From Chania fonticola_B (lineage in GTDB: Bacteria > Pseudomonadota > Gammaproteobacteria > Enterobacterales > Enterobacteriaceae), in NCBI RefSeq assembly GCF_048537545.1, contig NZ_CP183218.1: 64,000 nucleotides of DNA. The stretch is one strand, 5' to 3'. A model generated the notes under the pieces. The model did not search any database. It was not told the DNA's origin and saw only the letters and a program-made list of their open reading frames with translations. Numbering within the stretch: the stretch's first letter is position 1; each line of letters begins with the position of its first letter. A program made the position numbers and the translations under genes. This document shows, in pieces, positions 17,801-25,336 of the stretch.

Positions 17801-18130
17801 TTATTTAGGTTGGGTATCGTACTCTGAACAACTCTGATACCCCTTGTTCATCACGTGGCCCGTGTCGTTGAAGCTGACAAAATAGGTCTGTGCTTTGCCG
17901 TCCCGTGGTGCCACGGCATAAGTATCACAGGTACCCTGCGCATGGATCAGGCTGGCTGAGGTTGATGGTGGCCCGGCAATTGCGCGCACTTGCTGTTTAG
18001 TCATCCCGACTTTTACATCGCTTACCACAGGCTCGTTCACATAGCTCGCGGCCCTGTCGTAAGTGGTACACCCAGTCAGTACGGTAAATAGCGCCGCAGT
18101 ACATCCGGCCAAAACCAGTTTCATTGTCAT
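17801..18130 (-). CDS. osmE: Osmotically inducible lipoprotein OsmE
   Basis: 109 aa. Signal peptide with lipobox LTGC (Cys21), then a SmpA/OmlA-like (BamE-type) fold: VGMTKQQVRAIAGPPS, HAQGTCDTYAVAPRDGKAQT, YFVSFNDTGHVMNKGYQSC. This follows E. coli OsmE closely, including the paired cysteines. OsmE is an envelope lipoprotein induced by osmotic stress and stationary phase; its exact function is not settled. It stands alone with its own terminator. A second Met three codons in could also be the start. Confidence 0.9.
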   Translation of the reverse strand: MTMKLVLAGCTAALFTVLTGCTTYDRAASYVNEPVVSDVKVGMTKQQVRAIAGPPSTSASLIHAQGTCDTYAVAPRDGKAQTYFVSFNDTGHVMNKGYQSCSEYDTQPK

Positions 18131-18209
18131 AGCTTATCTCCTTAGCATGCTTATTGTTATGTAAGTGTAGAAGCTAAAAGGCTTTTATGCCAATAATGCG
18201 TTGCCGCTG

Positions 18210-18626
18210 TTAATAGTTGGCCCAGATACCCGGCGTCACCAGTTCCAACAGGTGGCCATCCGGATCGCGGAAATAAATGCTCTTCGCACCCTGCTCCCAA
18301 CGCATACGCCCTTCTATCTCAACACCGTGTTCGGCCAAATGCTGCTCCCACAGGGGTAACTGGGCCTTGCTCACGGCCAAACCAAGATGTTGTGGGCCGC
18401 TGCCGTCATGAGGGGGAATATAGCCTCCCGGATACTGAGCACCGTTCAGCGAATCTCCGGCAACAAACAGCAGCAACACGCTTTGATCGGAGATGTTATA
18501 GGCCCGGAAACGCTCGTTCGCGACCATCGCTTGCAGTTGCAACACCTGCTGATAGAAGGCTGCGGCACGTTCGATATCGTTAACATACAGCACAGTCTCA
18601 ATCACACGCTCAATCTTAAGTTCCAT
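18210..18626 (-). CDS. VOC-family (glyoxalase/bleomycin-resistance fold) protein
   Basis: 138 aa from the ATG at 18626, chosen because AGGAGG lies six bases upstream; a longer frame to 18647 has no such site. It reads IERVIETVLYVNDIERAAAF, QHLGLAVSKAQLPLWEQHL and SIYFRDPDGHLLELVTPG, the two beta-alpha-beta-beta-beta modules of the vicinal-oxygen-chelate fold. Likely metal ligands include the His in QHLGL and the Glu in LLELV. Family members act as lyases, dioxygenases or antibiotic-binding proteins; the substrate here is unknown. It lies alone between osmE and ompC. Confidence 0.85.
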   Translation of the reverse strand: MELKIERVIETVLYVNDIERAAAFYQQVLQLQAMVANERFRAYNISDQSVLLLFVAGDSLNGAQYPGGYIPPHDGSGPQHLGLAVSKAQLPLWEQHLAEHGVEIEGRMRWEQGAKSIYFRDPDGHLLELVTPGIWANY

Positions 18627-18733
18627 ACCAACCTCCTGATTTATCAATTTATAAACAGGGTAGGCAGGTACGGACTCAGCAGAATAGCAATCAGTGCCGC
18701 GTGAAGATCAATCTGTGCGGCTGGCGAACGGAC

Positions 18734-18760
18734 AAAAAAAACGCGGCCCGAAGGCCGCGT
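18734..18760 (-). terminator. Intrinsic terminator of ompC
   Basis: On the minus strand ACGCGGCC, loop TTCG, GGCCGCGT followed by a run of eight T. It lies just after the ompC stop. Confidence 0.9.
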
Positions 18761-18780
18761 AGTCACATTCACGGTATTGC

Positions 18781-19896
18781 TTAGAACTGGTAAACCAGGC
18801 CTACAGCAACCACGTTGTCGGTATTGATACCGGCTTTGTCGGTAAATGTGTTGTCGTCCAGCAGGTTGATTTTGTAGTCAACGTAGGTGGACATGTTTTT
18901 GTTGAAGTAGTAGGTCGCACCCACATCAACATATTTCAGCAGATCCTGGTCGCCGTAACCGCCGCCAATGTCCTTGCCTTTAGACTGCAGGTACGCCACG
19001 GAAGGACGCAGGCCGAAGTCGAACTGGTACTGTGCAACCACTTCAAAGTTCTGTGCCTTGTTCGCGTAACCGTACAGAGAGCTATTGCTGTTGCCGAAAC
19101 GGGTAGCATTGTAAGACTGGGTATACATCGCTGCCAGATAGACGTTGTTGGCGTCGTATTTCAGACCGCCGCTATAGCCTTCGGCTTTGTCACCACGACC
19201 CAGAATGGAAGAGGTGCCGTTAGGGCCACCGTTCTGATCGTTGGTACGGTCAGAGTTGAAGAACGCACCGGCAGCACTGATGCCATAGCCCAGATCGTAG
19301 GATACGGACATACCGTAGCCGTCACCGTTCTGGTTCAGGACATCACGGCCATTGTTGCTTTCTTCACCGTTGCCGTTTTTACCCTGATACTGCAGAGCAA
19401 AGTTCAGGCCATCAACCAGACCGAAGAAGTTGTTGTTACGATAAGTCACAACACCGCTGGTGCGTTGGAACAGGAAGTTGTCCGCGCCATAGGTATCGCC
19501 ACCAAACTCAGGCAACACGTCGGTCCATGCGCCGATGTCATACATCACACCGTAGTTACGGCCGTAATCCAATGAGCCGTAATCGCCGAATTTCAGACCA
19601 GCGAAGCCCACACGGGTGAAGGAGTCATTTTCGTCTTCAGTTTTGTTCAACTGAACCTGATATTCCCACTCACCATAACCGGTCAGTTGATCGTTGATCT
19701 GAGTTTCGCCACGCAGGCCAAAACGCATGTAAGACTGATCGCCGTCGGTTTTATCGTTGTCGGAAAAATAGTGAAGACCATCGATTTTACCGAACAAATC
19801 CAGTTTATTGCCGTCTTTGTTGTAGATTTCTGCTGCACCTGCTGTGCCTGCCATCAACAGAGCTGGGACGACCAGGGAGAGTACTCGAAGTTTCAT
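18781..19896 (-). CDS. ompC: Outer-membrane porin OmpC
   Basis: 371 aa general diffusion porin, trimeric 16-strand barrel. The signal peptide ends before AEIYNKDGNKLDLFGKIDG. Constriction loop motif DVLPEFGGDTYGADNF and terminal VGLVYQF are present. Named ompC rather than ompF because micF is encoded divergently upstream and the rcsD-rcsB genes follow, as in E. coli. It is preceded by OmpR-like boxes (20004-20067) and closed by a strong terminator. A diverged paralog lies at 12999-14087. Confidence 0.93.
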   Translation of the reverse strand: MKLRVLSLVVPALLMAGTAGAAEIYNKDGNKLDLFGKIDGLHYFSDNDKTDGDQSYMRFGLRGETQINDQLTGYGEWEYQVQLNKTEDENDSFTRVGFAGLKFGDYGSLDYGRNYGVMYDIGAWTDVLPEFGGDTYGADNFLFQRTSGVVTYRNNNFFGLVDGLNFALQYQGKNGNGEESNNGRDVLNQNGDGYGMSVSYDLGYGISAAGAFFNSDRTNDQNGGPNGTSSILGRGDKAEGYSGGLKYDANNVYLAAMYTQSYNATRFGNSNSSLYGYANKAQNFEVVAQYQFDFGLRPSVAYLQSKGKDIGGGYGDQDLLKYVDVGATYYFNKNMSTYVDYKINLLDDNTFTDKAGINTDNVVAVGLVYQF

Positions 19897-20003
19897 CGTT
19901 ATTATCCTCTTAATTATGTCGAGCTACGGCCACTGCTCTTCTGAGCATTATTAGCGCGACTGTGAATCACCATTCTGGTAACAAGGGCTATATTAATCCA
20001 GAA

Positions 20004-20067
20004 AGAAAATGATACCAAGTATCCGATGGTGTTTCATACCTATATTTAAAGGTTTCAAAATGTAAAT
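20004..20067 (-). promoter_or_regulatory. OmpR-like box array upstream of ompC
   Basis: On the minus strand TTTACATTTTGAAACC (20051-20066) nearly copies the E. coli ompC C1 site. Next come GGTATGAAACACC and GATACTTGGTATCAT at helical-turn spacing, corresponding to C2 and C3. OmpR binds such tandem 20-bp sites to activate ompC. The array is also upstream of micF. Confidence 0.75.
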
Positions 20068-20256
20068 GCCGGCGAACTTTCACAAAACATTACCGACAAG
20101 ACAAATAAAGCACCGAAAGATAAAAAAATAAAATAACCAATATAAATCAATTGCATATACAAAACTTTATAAAAATAAAGATAACAGTACAAAAGTATCC
20201 AGCAATAAGCACATTGTGCCAAAAATCGTTGCCATGCCTGACGCTATAATCATCCC

Positions 20257-20339
20257 GCTATCATCATTATTTTCATTATTACCTTCATTATCCGTATGAT
20301 AATTTTTGTAGTTACAACCGGCCTCTGGCCGGTTTTTTT
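20257..20339 (+). ncRNA. micF: MicF antisense regulatory RNA
   Basis: About 83 nt, divergent from ompC. The 5' end GCTATCATCATTATTTTCAT matches the E. coli MicF seed region that pairs with the ompF ribosome site. The 3' end is ACCGGCC-TCT-GGCCGGT followed by TTTTTT, the MicF terminator stem. A perfect -10 TATAAT at 20245-20250 places the start at 20257; the -35 is weak, as expected for an OmpR-activated promoter. MicF acts with Hfq to repress porin and other mRNAs. Confidence 0.9.
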
Positions 20340-20736
20340 ATACCCAAAAATCAGCGATAAAATCGTGCCAATAAAGCATTTTATGCACAAATTTAATCAC
20401 AGAGAGATATCATAAACATGATCAATTACCGCACTAATAGCTAAATCACCCCTAAAAGACCGCCAATTAATTAACCAACGAATAATTTGTCGCCGCTCAT
20501 CGTTTAAATAGACAACAATCACATACAAAATAGCAATGAATCCCGCTTCAATTCCCTAGATAATAGATTTGTTACCTTGATAAACTATTTCTCCCTCATC
20601 CGCGAGTGTTCTTACACCGCTCCTGCCCCCCTGATGGGTTACACGGTTAACGCGAATCCTTTCGACCCCGATCACAGATTGTGATAAAAACAGGGGTTCA
20701 TTTAAGCCACTATCCAGAGTCGATCCCGATACCGAC
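20340..20736. other. Intergenic region upstream of the MFS gene
   Basis: About 400 bases, AT-rich to 20570 then near-average composition. No gene, repeat or RNA is recognised. It presumably holds the promoter of the MFS gene at 20737. Confidence 0.4.
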
Positions 20737-21888
20737 ATGACAGTCACTTGCAACGAACAAATTAAGCCCGGTGTGCCCGAGCAGAATGCCACCCGCCTGG
20801 CCTTTTTTATCGCCGGACTGGCAATGGCCACCTGGGCACCGCTGGTGCCTTTTGCCAAAACGCGTATCAATATAGATGACGGCTCATTAGGCCTGCTGCT
20901 GCTGTGCATCGGAGTTGGCTCGATCATGGCAATGCCGTTGACTGGGCTTTTGACCGGCAAATTTGGCTGTCGCCGCGTGATCCTGCTGGCGGGTATCGCC
21001 CTATGCATCGATTTGCCGCTGCTGGTGCTGATGGACTCCACCTTGGGGATGGCATTAGCCTTACTGCTGTTCGGTGCAGCGATTGGTATGATTGACGTGG
21101 CCATGAACATTCAGGCCGTGGTGGTCGAACGCGCCAGCAATCGAGCCATGATGTCCGGCTTTCACGGTTTCTTCAGCATTGGCGGGATAGCCGGTGCGGG
21201 TGGAGTCAGCGCCCTATTATGGTTGGGGCTCGGTCCGCTACAAGCCACTCTGATCGCCGTCGTCGCCATTCTGGCTCTGCTGCTGATTGCCAGTAAAAAC
21301 CTGCTGCGTGAAAGCGGCGGAGATAAAGAAGGCCCGATGTTCGTTCTGCCACGAGGCTGGGTGATGTTCATTGGCCTACTGTGCTTCATCATGTTCCTGG
21401 CGGAAGGCTCAATGCTCGACTGGAGCGCGCTGTACCTGACCACCATGCGCGGGATGGATCATAACCAGGCTGGCTTGGGTTACGCTTTGTTCTCCATTGC
21501 CATGACGATCGGCAGGCTGAATGGCGATCGCGTAGTGAATGCCATGGGCAGATATCAGGTACTGTTGCTGGGTAGCTTGTGTGCGGCCATCGGCCTGGCG
21601 TTGGCGATTACGATAGACAGCGCCATAGCCTCTTTGATTGGTTTTATGCTGGTTGGCGTCGGGGCATCCAATGTGGTCCCTATTCTGTTTAGCGCAGCGG
21701 GGAACCAACGCGTCATGCCTGCCAACCTGGCCATCGCTTCGGTCACCACGGTGGGCTATGCCGGTATTCTGGCCGGCCCGGCAGTGATCGGGCTAATCGC
21801 CCAGGTCTCCAGCCTGACGTTTGCCCTGGCCTGTGTCGCTGCGTTGCTGCTAATCGTCACTGCCAGCGCCAAAGCGGTCACTCGCTAA
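20737..21888 (+). CDS. MFS transporter, YbjJ-like
   Basis: 383 aa with about twelve membrane helices. It has FIAGLAMATWAPLVPFAKTR at the first helix, TGKFGCRRVIL in the helix 2-3 loop, and IGMIDVAMNIQAVVVERASN near helix 4-5, all reminiscent of E. coli YbjJ. The substrate is unknown. It sits between micF and rcsD, where E. coli has no such gene, and ends 18 bases before rcsD, so some read-through into the rcs genes is possible. Confidence 0.82.
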   Translation: MTVTCNEQIKPGVPEQNATRLAFFIAGLAMATWAPLVPFAKTRINIDDGSLGLLLLCIGVGSIMAMPLTGLLTGKFGCRRVILLAGIALCIDLPLLVLMDSTLGMALALLLFGAAIGMIDVAMNIQAVVVERASNRAMMSGFHGFFSIGGIAGAGGVSALLWLGLGPLQATLIAVVAILALLLIASKNLLRESGGDKEGPMFVLPRGWVMFIGLLCFIMFLAEGSMLDWSALYLTTMRGMDHNQAGLGYALFSIAMTIGRLNGDRVVNAMGRYQVLLLGSLCAAIGLALAITIDSAIASLIGFMLVGVGASNVVPILFSAAGNQRVMPANLAIASVTTVGYAGILAGPAVIGLIAQVSSLTFALACVAALLLIVTASAKAVTR

Positions 21889-21906
21889 TTTCAGGAATGC
21901 GTAGCC

Positions 21907-24612
21907 ATGTTGCAAGATAGACAACTGACCATCAACTCCCGCTACATCACCCGCAGCTTCTGGCTGTTTGTCGTGCTGCTGGCCATGGCCATTGGGTTGT
22001 ACAGCTATAATTATACCAACGCCTATCTGACGGAGAAAAAACATGCCGTCAACACCATCGCCAACATGCTGCAAAAACGTATCGACAGCTACCGCTCTCT
22101 GACCGAGCAAATCTACGACAAATTTGGTAATACCGCGTCGCTTGCTGTTGAGACCAACCTGCAGGAAACCCGACTGCGTCCGGATGTATATTATGTTGAG
22201 AAGCGACGCAGCAAAACCGATGCGGTCATTTTTGGCAACCATGACAACGCCACGCTGGCTACGGTTGCCAATATCTCTGACTTCCTGGATAACCGCTGGG
22301 GAACCGAGACCGAAAACTATGCGATGTATTTTCTCAACGGGCAAGATAACAGCCTGAGCCTGGTGACGACCCAATCGCTGAAAGACCTGACTTCGCGATT
22401 GAAAGAAAACTACCTGACTACGTCGGTGTCAGACCGCCGCACCGAAATGCTGCAACAGGCCAATATGCTGGACGAACGCGAGAGTTTTTCCGGCCTGCGT
22501 AAACAGCGCTTCCAGAACGCCTACTCGTTTTCTATCCGCACCACCTTTAACCAGCCGGGGCATTTGGCCACGGTGATCGCCTTCGACCTGCCGATTAACG
22601 ATATCATTCCGCTTAATATGGCCCGCTCCAACTTCCTGCTGCTGCCCGATAATGCAGAGATCGACGACAGCATGGTGCCAAGCGAAACGGCAATCAACGC
22701 CCAGGCCGCCCTGAAAGGCAGTTGGGTTGAGTTCAGTGTTTCATTACCCAACTCGCCGCTGCAGCTGATTTACCGCGTTTCAGCTTTCAATCTGGCGATT
22801 GACCTGCTGCGCAATAACATCTGGCTACTGGCGGTCAATCTGCTGTTGCTGACGCTATCGATGGTGGGCATTTATTTCCTCCGCCAGCAATACATCCGCC
22901 CCAGCGAAAATATCGCCGCCGAGCTGGATCTCCAACGCTCGCTCAACCAGGAAATTGTTGCCAGCCTGCCTTGCGGGCTGCTGGTCTATGACTTTGCCGA
23001 TAACAGCGTGATCACCAGCAACAAGATCGCTGAGCACCTGATGCCACACCTCAGCCTGTCCAAAATTGCCCATATGGCGGAGCAGCATCATGGCGTGATC
23101 CAGGCGACGGTCAACAACGAAGTCTATGAGATCCGCATCTTCCGCAGCCAACGCACGGCGGAAACCTATCTGTTCCTGCTCAACGATCAGGATAAAGAGG
23201 TGATGGTGAACAAACGGCTGCAACAGGCCCGCCGCGAATACGATAAAAACGTTCAGGCCCGTAAGTTGATGCTACACAACCTGGGGATCGAGCTGAATCA
23301 GCCGGTGCGGCAAATGCACGAACTGGCCGCAAGCCTGTGCCAACCATCAGACGCCGAACAGCAACAGACATTGCTTAAACAACTCAACCTGGCTTCGGCA
23401 TCGGTATTGGATCTGATCGACAATATCACCCTGCTCACCAGGCTGGAGACACAGGATTGGCAGCCGGTTCGTCAACCTTTCAACCCCACTGTACTGCTGG
23501 ATGAACTGCTGCTGGACGTGCTGCCAGCCATGAACCAGAAAGGGCTGGCGCTGTTCAATCACGTTAATCTGGACGTCAACCAACAGTACATTGGCGATGC
23601 TGGCGCACTGCGCAAAATCCTTTCATTGCTGCTGCGCTACGCCATCATCACTACCGCCTACGGCAAGATCACCCTGGTAGTGGAACAGGAAGTCGATCGC
23701 CCTGAACACCTGGTATTTCATATCAACGACACCGGCACCGGCATTTCCAATGAGGAAATCAGCAATCTGACCTACCCGTTCCTCAGCCAAACGCTGGTCG
23801 ATCGCTTCGATCACGGCTCTGGGCTGACGTTTTTCCTGTGTAATCAGCTGTGCAAAAAACTCAATGGCCAGTTGGATATCCGCAGCAAAATCGATATCGG
23901 TACCCGCTATACCATTCGTGTCACTATGGAGCAGGAGAAAACAGAGGAACAGGCGACGGAGAAATTACTCGATGGGGTAACGGCGCTGCTGGATATCACC
24001 TCCGACGAGATCCGCCGGATCGTGACTCAGCTACTGGCGGGATATGGGGCCAACTGCATCGTGGCCGAGGAGCACCAAAACAGCCGGGAATATGATGTTT
24101 TACTGACCGATAACCCGCAGCAGGCCGACGACTATACGTTGCTGCTAACCAGCGATGAAGCAGGCTGGCAACAGCTTGATAAAGGCTATATCCGCGTCAA
24201 CTATAACCTGCACAATGCCATGATCGACGCGGTTCTGATCTTGATAGAACACCAGATGGCGGCACAAGAGCAGGAAGAAAACCCTGTAGGATCCCTGGCA
24301 GAAAGCGCCCAAGTGTATGAAAAACAATTGAGATCAAGTGATTACTATGGTTTGTTTATTGATACAGTACCCGACGATATCAAAAAACTGTATACTGAGG
24401 CGGGCAGCGGTGATTTTGCAGCGCTGTCTCAAACCGCACACCGCCTGAAGGGCGTGTTTGCCATGTTAAATCTGCTTCCCGGAAAGCTTCTGTGTGAATC
24501 GTTAGAACAGCACATCGCGGACGGTGATGCGCTCAAGATCGAGAATAACATCAGTCAGATTGATTTTTTCGTCAGTAGACTGCTGCAGCAAGGTAGCCAA
24601 CAACATGAATAA
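21907..24612 (+). CDS. rcsD: Rcs phosphorelay phosphotransfer protein RcsD
   Basis: 901 aa, close to E. coli RcsD. The first membrane helix is at about 18-38 (FWLFVVLLAMAIGLYSY), then a periplasmic region to about 300, a second helix (NIWLLAVNLLLLTLSMVGIY) and a degenerate histidine-kinase-like region. The C-terminal HPt domain has TAHRLKGVFAMLN with the phospho-accepting His845. RcsD relays phosphate from RcsC to RcsB at the inner membrane during envelope stress. Its stop overlaps the rcsB start by eight bases, so the pair is coupled. Confidence 0.96.
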   Translation: MLQDRQLTINSRYITRSFWLFVVLLAMAIGLYSYNYTNAYLTEKKHAVNTIANMLQKRIDSYRSLTEQIYDKFGNTASLAVETNLQETRLRPDVYYVEKRRSKTDAVIFGNHDNATLATVANISDFLDNRWGTETENYAMYFLNGQDNSLSLVTTQSLKDLTSRLKENYLTTSVSDRRTEMLQQANMLDERESFSGLRKQRFQNAYSFSIRTTFNQPGHLATVIAFDLPINDIIPLNMARSNFLLLPDNAEIDDSMVPSETAINAQAALKGSWVEFSVSLPNSPLQLIYRVSAFNLAIDLLRNNIWLLAVNLLLLTLSMVGIYFLRQQYIRPSENIAAELDLQRSLNQEIVASLPCGLLVYDFADNSVITSNKIAEHLMPHLSLSKIAHMAEQHHGVIQATVNNEVYEIRIFRSQRTAETYLFLLNDQDKEVMVNKRLQQARREYDKNVQARKLMLHNLGIELNQPVRQMHELAASLCQPSDAEQQQTLLKQLNLASASVLDLIDNITLLTRLETQDWQPVRQPFNPTVLLDELLLDVLPAMNQKGLALFNHVNLDVNQQYIGDAGALRKILSLLLRYAIITTAYGKITLVVEQEVDRPEHLVFHINDTGTGISNEEISNLTYPFLSQTLVDRFDHGSGLTFFLCNQLCKKLNGQLDIRSKIDIGTRYTIRVTMEQEKTEEQATEKLLDGVTALLDITSDEIRRIVTQLLAGYGANCIVAEEHQNSREYDVLLTDNPQQADDYTLLLTSDEAGWQQLDKGYIRVNYNLHNAMIDAVLILIEHQMAAQEQEENPVGSLAESAQVYEKQLRSSDYYGLFIDTVPDDIKKLYTEAGSGDFAALSQTAHRLKGVFAMLNLLPGKLLCESLEQHIADGDALKIENNISQIDFFVSRLLQQGSQQHE

Positions 24613-25255
24613 CCTGAACGTAATTATTGCCGATGACCATCCTATCGTACTGTTTGGCATCCGGAAGTCACTTGAGCAAATTGAGTGGGTGAATGTCGTT
24701 GGGGAGTTCGAGGACTCTACAGCACTGATCAACAATCTGTCCAAGCTGGACGCCAACGTCCTGATCACCGATCTTTCGATGCCGGGTGACAAATATGGCG
24801 ACGGCATTACGCTGATAAAATATATCAAACGCCACTATCCGCAATTGTCGATCATCGTTCTGACCATGAACAACAATCCGGCCATTCTCAGCGCGGTGTT
24901 GGATCTGGACATCGAAGGCATCGTCCTGAAACAGGGGGCGCCTACCGATTTGCCAAAAGCGCTGGCCGCATTGCAGAAAGGCAAGAAATTCACGCCAGAG
25001 AGCGTCTCGAAGCTGTTGGAGAAAATCAGTGCCAGCGGTTACGGTGACAAACGCCTCTCTCCGAAAGAAAGCGAAGTGTTGCGTCTGTTCGCCGAAGGTT
25101 TCCTGGTGACCGAAATCGCCAAAAAACTGAACCGCAGCATCAAGACCATCAGTAGCCAGAAGAAATCAGCCATGATGAAACTGGGTGTTGATAACGATAT
25201 CGCACTGCTTAACTATCTCTCCTCCGTCAGTATGACGCAGTTGGATAAAGACTAA
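24605..25255 (+). CDS. rcsB: Rcs response regulator RcsB
   Basis: 216 aa from the ATG at 24605, exactly the E. coli length; the longer frame from 24524 runs through rcsD and is rejected. The receiver domain has acidic residues in IIADDHP and phospho-acceptor Asp56 in ITDLSMPGD. The LuxR-type helix-turn-helix is LSPKESEVLRLFAEGF followed by VTEIAKKLNRSIKTISSQKK. RcsB controls capsule, motility, cell division and osmB/osmC-type genes, alone or with partners such as RcsA. Confidence 0.98.
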   Translation: MNNLNVIIADDHPIVLFGIRKSLEQIEWVNVVGEFEDSTALINNLSKLDANVLITDLSMPGDKYGDGITLIKYIKRHYPQLSIIVLTMNNNPAILSAVLDLDIEGIVLKQGAPTDLPKALAALQKGKKFTPESVSKLLEKISASGYGDKRLSPKESEVLRLFAEGFLVTEIAKKLNRSIKTISSQKKSAMMKLGVDNDIALLNYLSSVSMTQLDKD

Positions 25256-25307
25256 AGTTCAACGGGTGCAGCATGCGGCGCCCCTGAACCAGCATTGTTA
25301 TCAATCT

Positions 25308-25332
25308 AAAGGGCGCTCTTAGGCGCCCTTTA
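25308..25332. terminator. Bidirectional terminator between rcsB and rcsC
   Basis: AAAGGGCGC, short loop, GCGCCCTTT. The stem lies between the convergent rcsB and rcsC stops. A related GGTGCAGCATGCGGCGCCCC hairpin lies at 25265-25284. Confidence 0.7.
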
Positions 25333-25336
25333 GTGT

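Noticed and set aside
24524..24604. N-terminal extension of rcsB
   Set aside because: It is rcsD coding sequence in another frame; the ATG at 24605 gives the exact RcsB N-terminus and length.
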